Below, in pieces: positions 58,230 through 64,000 of a DNA stretch of 64,000 nt. Below the pieces are notes generated by a model. That model had not been told where the DNA came from and made no database searches. It was given only the letters and a program-made list of their open reading frames with translations. The stretch covers positions 59,447,452 to 59,511,451 of the forward strand of contig NC_063447.1 in assembly GCF_020379485.1 (NCBI RefSeq). Direction: 5' to 3'. A program made the position numbers and the translations under genes. The stretch's first letter is position 1, and each line of letters begins with the position of its first letter. The DNA comes from Brassica napus. Taxonomy: Eukaryota; Streptophyta; Magnoliopsida; Brassicales; Brassicaceae.

Positions 58230-59085
58230 AGGACATAGGTTCGATGCTCTACCTTTCTAAGTTTTATTCATTACTTTTATTAATATTAATTATCTTGCAT
58301 CCAGTAAAAGAAAAGTATGGCTTTCACCTCTGTACGCGAAAATAATGTGTGTGACTGGAAAGTATTTTTAGAGTAAATTATTACTCTAAAATTTAATTTA
58401 CTCCAAAGTCCACTCAAAGTTTACCAATCAGGTGGAAAATCACTTTTACATTTTTACTCTAGATACTATTTAGATGGTGAGAAATATACACACATTTTTA
58501 CTCTACATTTTGCTAGAGTAATAACTTTCCTCTCATTTACGCTTTTTCTCTCTTTTTTTTCCACCTTTTTGTTTTTCTCTATTTTTCACCTATTTATTTT
58601 ACTCCATATTACTCTAGTGATATCCAATAAAACCCAATATACTGTTTCTTAGACGAGTGTAACAGTGATAATGAATATAATTTTTTTTATACACTATCCT
58701 TTTGCTATTTTTTTGCTACTCTTAGATAACAAAATTTAATGCAACTTATAAAGTTTTTTATCTAAACATACCAGCTATTTCACACACACGAACACATTAC
58801 ACATATAGAGGATTATGACCAACGTGTTTCTATTTTGCTATACTTAGGGTCTGGCTGGTTCAAACGCAGTGATTACGGGTGCAAGAGTTTACGTAAGCGG
58901 ATGGTTGTAGTTCAAGCGTTATTAAAAGTGTTTCACATGACTGATACAATGTTCGAAAAAATTGTTGTGTTGTGGGTCACTTTTGACTTGTTTACCCACA
59001 TATGCAAAAATAAATTAATAAAAAATTACTTAATAAACAAAAAAAATTAATTACAAAGTGATAATTTTAAAACTCAATAATGAAA
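58230..59085. other. AT-rich spacer
   Basis: No gene seen. Repeated 'ttactcta' and 'agagtaa' motifs at 58370-58620 suggest a degraded MITE without clear ends. Confidence 0.35.
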
Positions 59086-59089
59086 TAGT

Positions 59090-59206
59090 AAATATAAAAA
59101 TTATATTTATAAATCATATTATTATAATAAATATAAAAATTATATTTATAAATCATATTATTATAATAAATATAAAAATTATATTTATAAATCATATTAC
59201 TATACT
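59090..59206. repeat. 39-bp tandem repeat, three copies
   Basis: 'aaatataaaaattatattta' starts at 59090, 59129 and 59168, and the copies are nearly identical. Confidence 0.9.
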
Positions 59207-59961
59207 AAAATAAAAATTATATACAAAATCATAGTATTAAAATTATATATTAGTATTTATAAAAAATATTTATAACTATCTATTTTATATTTACATAATT
59301 TTAAAGAAAATAAGAAAAAATTTACCTTTCCGTAATCTCCTGCAACCGCAAACACTAGCTGGAACCATCTTTTGATTTTGAGAGATTTGAAGCGGTGTAA
59401 AACGATTTGTACGGTTTTGTACAATTGTTGTAAAATGTTGACAACGGAAAACCAGTCAGATCCGTAATCCATTTTTGTTTAGCTAACCGTTATTGGTCTC
59501 AGGTAGAAATAACAAAGCCTATTCTCCCTGATTTAGGTTTTCCATGTTGGGCATTTACCATTGCTAAGTCTAACCGGATATGTGGTTGGGTTGGGTCTTA
59601 AACTCTTGTCAAACCCAAAAAATTTCAAATTGGACATTTAATAAATATATCTTTGGAAGCTATTTAATCTAGTAGTTTGATTGAAAGTTCACTTTTACAT
59701 CAAAAAATTTGGATTTCAAATCTCAGGAAAGGTGATTTGTTAAAACAATATTAATAGAAGAAAATCTTACAAGAGCATGTAAACTTGGTTGGGTGTAGAT
59801 TTTTATATGGCGATTTAGATAATGCCGTCAGACGTGGATCTTCATAAAACAGATAGTATTGTCGGTGGTAGAATTTTTTATGTAAAAAATTTATATATGT
59901 AATATCATAATAAATCACACTTGAAATAATATTTTTTTTTTAAGAAAAAATGATTCAGTTA

Positions 59962-60245
59962 GGCTGTAACTGACATATCAAAAAAAGAATACATGGAATA
60001 GAGAGGAATGGAATAAGATGAATTGAATAAGATGAATGAAATGCAGTAGAAAAATGGAATGGATTCATTCCATTTAATCCTTATCAAAATTGTTTTGGAA
60101 TGTTTTGCTTTGTATTTTGGTTAATTTTTTTTGGAATTCATGGAATGAGCATTCCATTTCATTCATGTTAAATGGTAAAATTTTTTTATTGAATTGATCA
60201 TTTCCAAAGAATTCCATTCCAAAAATAGTCAATCCAGTAGCAGCC
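59962..60245. mobile_element. Tourist-like MITE
   Basis: 284 bp flanked by TTA (59959-59961 and 60246-60248). Left end GGCTGTAACTG, reversed right end GGCTGCTACTGG. Long internal symmetry of GGAATG and CATTCC. The TTA target and ends fit the PIF/Harbinger-derived Tourist class. Confidence 0.7.
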
Positions 60246-60449
60246 TTAGAATATAATCTCTCAGTTTCAGATTAGTTGTCATTGTATGGTAAATCTTTTG
60301 TTTCAAAATAGATATCGTTTTATAATTTCAATATAAAATTTATTGATATATATTTCAATCTATTTTTCTATTGGTTGAAATGTGATTAAGTGTATTGGTA
60401 ATGATGTTTTTATCTATTAAATATACAAAACTTAATATTTTCTTAATCT

Positions 60450-61200
60450 GTGGCTGTAACTGGTTACAGAATTTAGGAATACCCTGAACCAAAGGAATTA
60501 AATAAAGTGGAACGTCAACAACTGGAATGAAGGAAGTTACTAAATGGAATGAGTAGTCGATGGAAAACATTTTGCAACATAAATGGTAACCTTTCAGAGG
60601 AACATAATGGAATGAAAGTAACTAGAATTTAGATCAAATTATTAAGAGTATTCTTAATATATGAAATAAAACTAGCCTACTAATATATGATATATATATA
60701 AAACAACCTTTTACAGTGTTTCGTATATTTTCAAAAAAAAAAAATATATATAATATAACAATGATGAACAGAGACATGCCCGTAAGAGAGAGATACTTTT
60801 TATTAGTTGGTTTCATAATGAACATACGATATGATGTTAGAACATACGATTTGGTGTTAAATAGGAAATAAGAGGTTGCTATTATTTTGTGCATAAAAAT
60901 CTACAAGAGTTTTGAATTTTAAAATCTTAATAAATCTACATTTTGCGAACATATAACATCTTAACTAAACTAAAATAATTATTGATTTATTTGTATTAAT
61001 TCCATTCCATATCATTCACGATCATTTTTTATCCTGAATCTTTTACAACTACATTCTACTTGTTTCCATTTATTCCACGAGAATTAATGGAATGAAGTTT
61101 ATTTTCTATTCCAGGTAAATAGTAGTTTTATTTTGGAATGTTAAAGAATAAGGTATTCCAAACAGTTATATTCCAAAAAATGCTAATCCAATTGCACCTT
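60450..61200. mobile_element. Related, diverged GGAATG-rich element
   Basis: Begins TGGCTGTAACTGG and ends near 'gctaatccaattgcacctta', whose reverse resembles the left end. GGAATG/CATTCC units occur at both sides. The target duplication is not clear and the middle may contain another insertion. Confidence 0.35.
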
Positions 61201-61272
61201 ATGTGTTCAAGTTTAAAACGACAATAATGATAGAACGTAGGGAGTACTAAACTAACATAAATAGTAATCTGG

Positions 61273-61318
61273 TTAAGTTTCCCGGCCGTTGACAAAAAAA
61301 AGATTTAAGTTTCCGGCC
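61273..61318 (+). repeat. Short poly-A insertion with imperfect target duplication
   Basis: TTAAGTTTCCCGGCC (61273-61287) and TTAAGTTTCCGGCC (61305-61318) flank GTTGAC plus an A-run and GAT. Confidence 0.5.
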
Positions 61319-61319
61319 C

Positions 61320-62054
61320 AATTTTTAAACATTTGCATTTATTATTTTTCCAAACTCATGAAAATATCTAATCTTACCAAAGCATTGAATCGACGAATAT
61401 CATAGTCCTTACTCTTCCAAGTAGACCGTTACTTTCCCTAGTAGACATTCATAAATCATAATCTACAATCTACAAACTGGAAAGGTATTGAACAATATAC
61501 CAGTATATTTTCATCTCCTACTAAATTATTTTCAGTATACATCGTTCGTTAAACTTTTCAATTGTTTTCTCATTATAAACTTATCAGCTAATTTGTTCTC
61601 TATGATCTATTGATGTGGTTCTATATAGATTAGGTAACAAGTTTTGTGCTTACGTACATCACTCTTAACGTTTAGAGTAAGCATGCTAACAACTTATCTA
61701 ATTTCACATATAGGGTCTAATTTAAAACAAACCTGTAACCCATATATTTGTAGTTCATATATTATCTATAAATATGGTTATACTTTTAAAAATATAATTA
61801 TTTGATTTATAATTTGCATGTCCAATACTAATTCTAATTATATAAATATAAATATGTAACACATACGCTACTTTGTTATATAATTTAACACTGAAAATAT
61901 TATTTTTATAATACCTAAGAAATTTGAAATATAAATATGCTATACTTTAGAAAAATTGTTTTATAATTACGCAGTTAGAGAAAATATATATTATATTATG
62001 CTAATATAAATTAATAAATGTATATAAGATAATAATTTAAAGATAAATTTTATC
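61320..62054. other. AT-rich stretch, probably Helitron body
   Basis: No gene seen; ends at the Helitron terminus below. Confidence 0.35.
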
Positions 62055-62083
62055 CCGCACATGGTGTGCGGATTATCACCTAG
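62055..62083 (+). mobile_element. Helitron 3' terminus (plus strand)
   Basis: The hairpin CCGCAC-ATGGT-GTGCGG (62055-62071) is followed by ATTATCAC and CTAG, then T. Confidence 0.65.
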
Positions 62084-62613
62084 TTCATATTATTGAATTG
62101 GTCTAGCCGTACATTCAAATTTTAATATACGATAAGATGAATGTTGTAGAGTTAACGGATTTTTAATAGAAATGTAAGAATATGAATTATGTAAACGCCA
62201 TGTTTAAAGAGTCAAACTCAAACTTTAATAACAATCAGAGATTCAGAGACCAATGCATAGCTGGCATCTCTTATTTTAGCCATGGCTGTTTTATAGAAGT
62301 TAGATTTCTTGTAGTAGTTTTTTTTATTTAATTTGGATACGATATGCATCGTTGCTTTCTGCCCCCTGTTATTCCAGCTGGAGTTTCTTGGAACGCCCCA
62401 ATTCTCGCATTGCAATGAATGCTTCCAGTTTTGTAGCTTACATTTCATATAGTTTTTCTTTCTTGTCGACAAATTGTAATTATAAATGTCAATATTTCAG
62501 GGACACTTGTAAAAGTAGCATCTTTTATAAATGATTTTCCACATAGGATGTTAAAACTAATTATTAACAAAACAGTGTTGGGTATTTGTAAGCAAAAAAA
62601 AATGTCTTTAAGA

Positions 62614-64000
62614 CACTACAAGAAAACATAAGTTTAACGAGGGCGGTTTTCTTCGTGAGTTCGTCGTAAAAGAGGCTTTACGAAGAATTAGCGAGTAAAC
62701 ACGTTTCGTCGTTACTCGTTCGTTGTAACACATATTTCCTCGCCAATTCGTCGTAAATTAGCGAGAAAAATATTTCATCGTAAAGACGAAGTAATCATTT
62801 CGTCGTAAAGACCACGTAAATATTCCACGTAAGGAGGTCGCTAGATTCCTCGTAAATACCTCGAAACGTGTTCCTCGTAAACTACACATAAATATCTCGA
62901 AAGATTTTCCTCGTAAAGTGCACGTAACAACCACGAAAGTATTTCCTCGTAAAGTGCTCGTTTATCTTTCCTCGTCATATCCTCGTTAACGTTTCCTCGT
63001 AAAATACTCGTTTATTGTTTCTCGTCATTTCCTCGTAAAGTTTCCACGTAAATAGGTCGTAAATTAGCTACGAATTTACTTCATTTTTTTATTTTACAGA
63101 ATTTCAAAATATAATTTAAAAAATAATTAAAATTATTTAATTTATTAATTAAATTAAAATTTAAAAAAAAAATTAATACCAAAATATTTTATATAGAAAT
63201 AAGTTTTGAATTTATATTTCAACAACCGAAAAAAAACTAAGAGTCGTTCATCGCCCGATAGAATTCATCACTCCTCTCTACATCCGCCTCGGGATGTGTG
63301 TCGGATGATGACTCGCCTGGAATGAGATTTTGTCGTCGCAAGTTCCTCAACAATGACTCCCATTCCGGATTTGTGGCCGCTACAACGTTCAAGAAGCCCT
63401 CGAGTCCACCCATACGAGCTGTGAACGCAGATCGCGTCGAGTCCATCTCATTACGCAGCTGAGCGGACTCTCTACGCAGCTGCTCGGACTCTCTACGCAG
63501 CGCAGTGACTTCATCTTCCTGTGTCTGAGCATAAGACGATGTCGCTCTCGGAACATCGTTGACGGAACCAATCCCCAACGTACGTCCATTTTTCTTAGGG
63601 ACAACCTAAAAAACAAAAAAATAAATATTGTTTGTAAAAATTTAAAGTTAAATTAAATGAATAATAAAAAAAATTAAAAATTAAAAAAATTTGCCTCCTC
63701 GTAAATTTTATCCACTTCATGTGTGGAAAAAATGACGGGTAATCCGTCGGTGGACTGCTGGGGCAGCTGGGTCTGGCGGTCGTCAACCTGAGCAACCAAG
63801 TCGTTGAAGATTTGCTCGGACTTGCCATCTAGAAATTGGCCCGCTTTATTCTTGTGGATCCTCTCTTGAAGATTTTTAATATATATATATATATATATTA
63901 AAAATTTAATTAAATAAAATATTTAATTTCCATTTCCAAACGGACACCAGCGTGGGGTTTTCGGCCCGTAGAGTGAAGCATCGGCCCGTCGCCGTGCTCA
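62614..64000. mobile_element. CACTA (En/Spm) element, left part
   Basis: Begins CACTACAAGAAAAC, the En/Spm terminal sequence. The next 450 bp carry many short subterminal repeats (cctcgtaaa, cgtcgtaaa, ccacgtaaa in both phases), typical binding sites for the element's own protein. A coding region on the minus strand enters from the right edge. The element continues beyond the window. Confidence 0.85.
63237..64000 (-). CDS. Plant En/Spm-associated protein (Transposase_24 type), partial
   Basis: The C-terminal exons lie on the minus strand. An exon from about 63880 to 63695 reads [19 protein letters not shown], then [20 protein letters not shown] and [11 protein letters not shown]. Exon 63237-63605 continues [20 protein letters not shown], then a coiled coil of [17 protein letters not shown] units and ends YRAMNDS. 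This matches the C-terminal half of the Ptta/En/Spm protein family (PF03004). The intron 63606-63694 needs a GC donor (GAG|GCAAAT). The N-terminal part is outside the window. A poly-TA tract at about 63880-63900 may interrupt an upstream intron. Confidence 0.7.

Noticed and set aside
59090..59206. CRISPR-like array
   Set aside because: The copies are contiguous with no unique spacers, and this is plant nuclear DNA.

Overview
This window is plant nuclear DNA from the mustard family, most likely Brassica or a close relative. Genes have short GT-AG introns and AT-rich spacers. The recognisable genes follow the order of Arabidopsis thaliana chromosome 2 from about At2g38940 to At2g39200 (order recalled, not searched): phosphate transporter PHT1;4, a plastid GNAT acetyltransferase, a RING protein, kinase PBL38, splicing factor WTF9, amino-acid transporter AVT1C, a broken hypothetical gene, MIR160a and MLO12. 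Many Arabidopsis neighbours from this interval are missing, as expected after the Brassica whole-genome triplication. Transposons fill much of the space between.

Layout: 1-5.0 kb holds the PHT1 promoter, a 5' UTR intron and the CDS. 6.4-8.6 kb holds a small secreted S1-type (SPH) protein and the GNAT gene. 8.7-20.2 kb is mostly repeats: a LINE relic, a 110-bp array, a hAT-type element, a broken NYN/zinc-finger gene with a Cassandra (5S-like) solo LTR in its intron, and a 3.9-kb PIF/Harbinger element whose Myb-like ORF is split by a solo LTR. 20.4-30.1 kb is the gene-dense core (RING, kinase, WTF9, AVT1C). 31.2-38.5 kb holds a hAT element, a frameshifted gene, a Pack-type PIF element carrying five L-arabinokinase exons, and Helitron ends. 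38.5-47 kb is intergenic apart from MIR160a and another hAT element. 47.2-51.6 kb is MLO12. 51.7-64 kb is repeat-rich and ends inside a CACTA element.

The genes are independent plant loci, not an operon. I assembled full exon sets, with frame carried across every junction, for the GNAT, RING, kinase, AVT1C and MLO12 genes. AVT1C contains a clear U12-type AT-AC intron, and MLO12 needs two GC-AG introns.

The most unusual signal is a class of very short insertions, often under 20 bp, scattered through the window. Each is a few bases ending in TTGAC or similar plus an A-run, flanked by 12-20 bp direct repeats. They look like extremely 5'-truncated LINE insertions. Other notable signals are the Pack-PIF gene capture, a duplicated miR160* arm and a triplicated hairpin repeat inside the WTF9 coding sequence.
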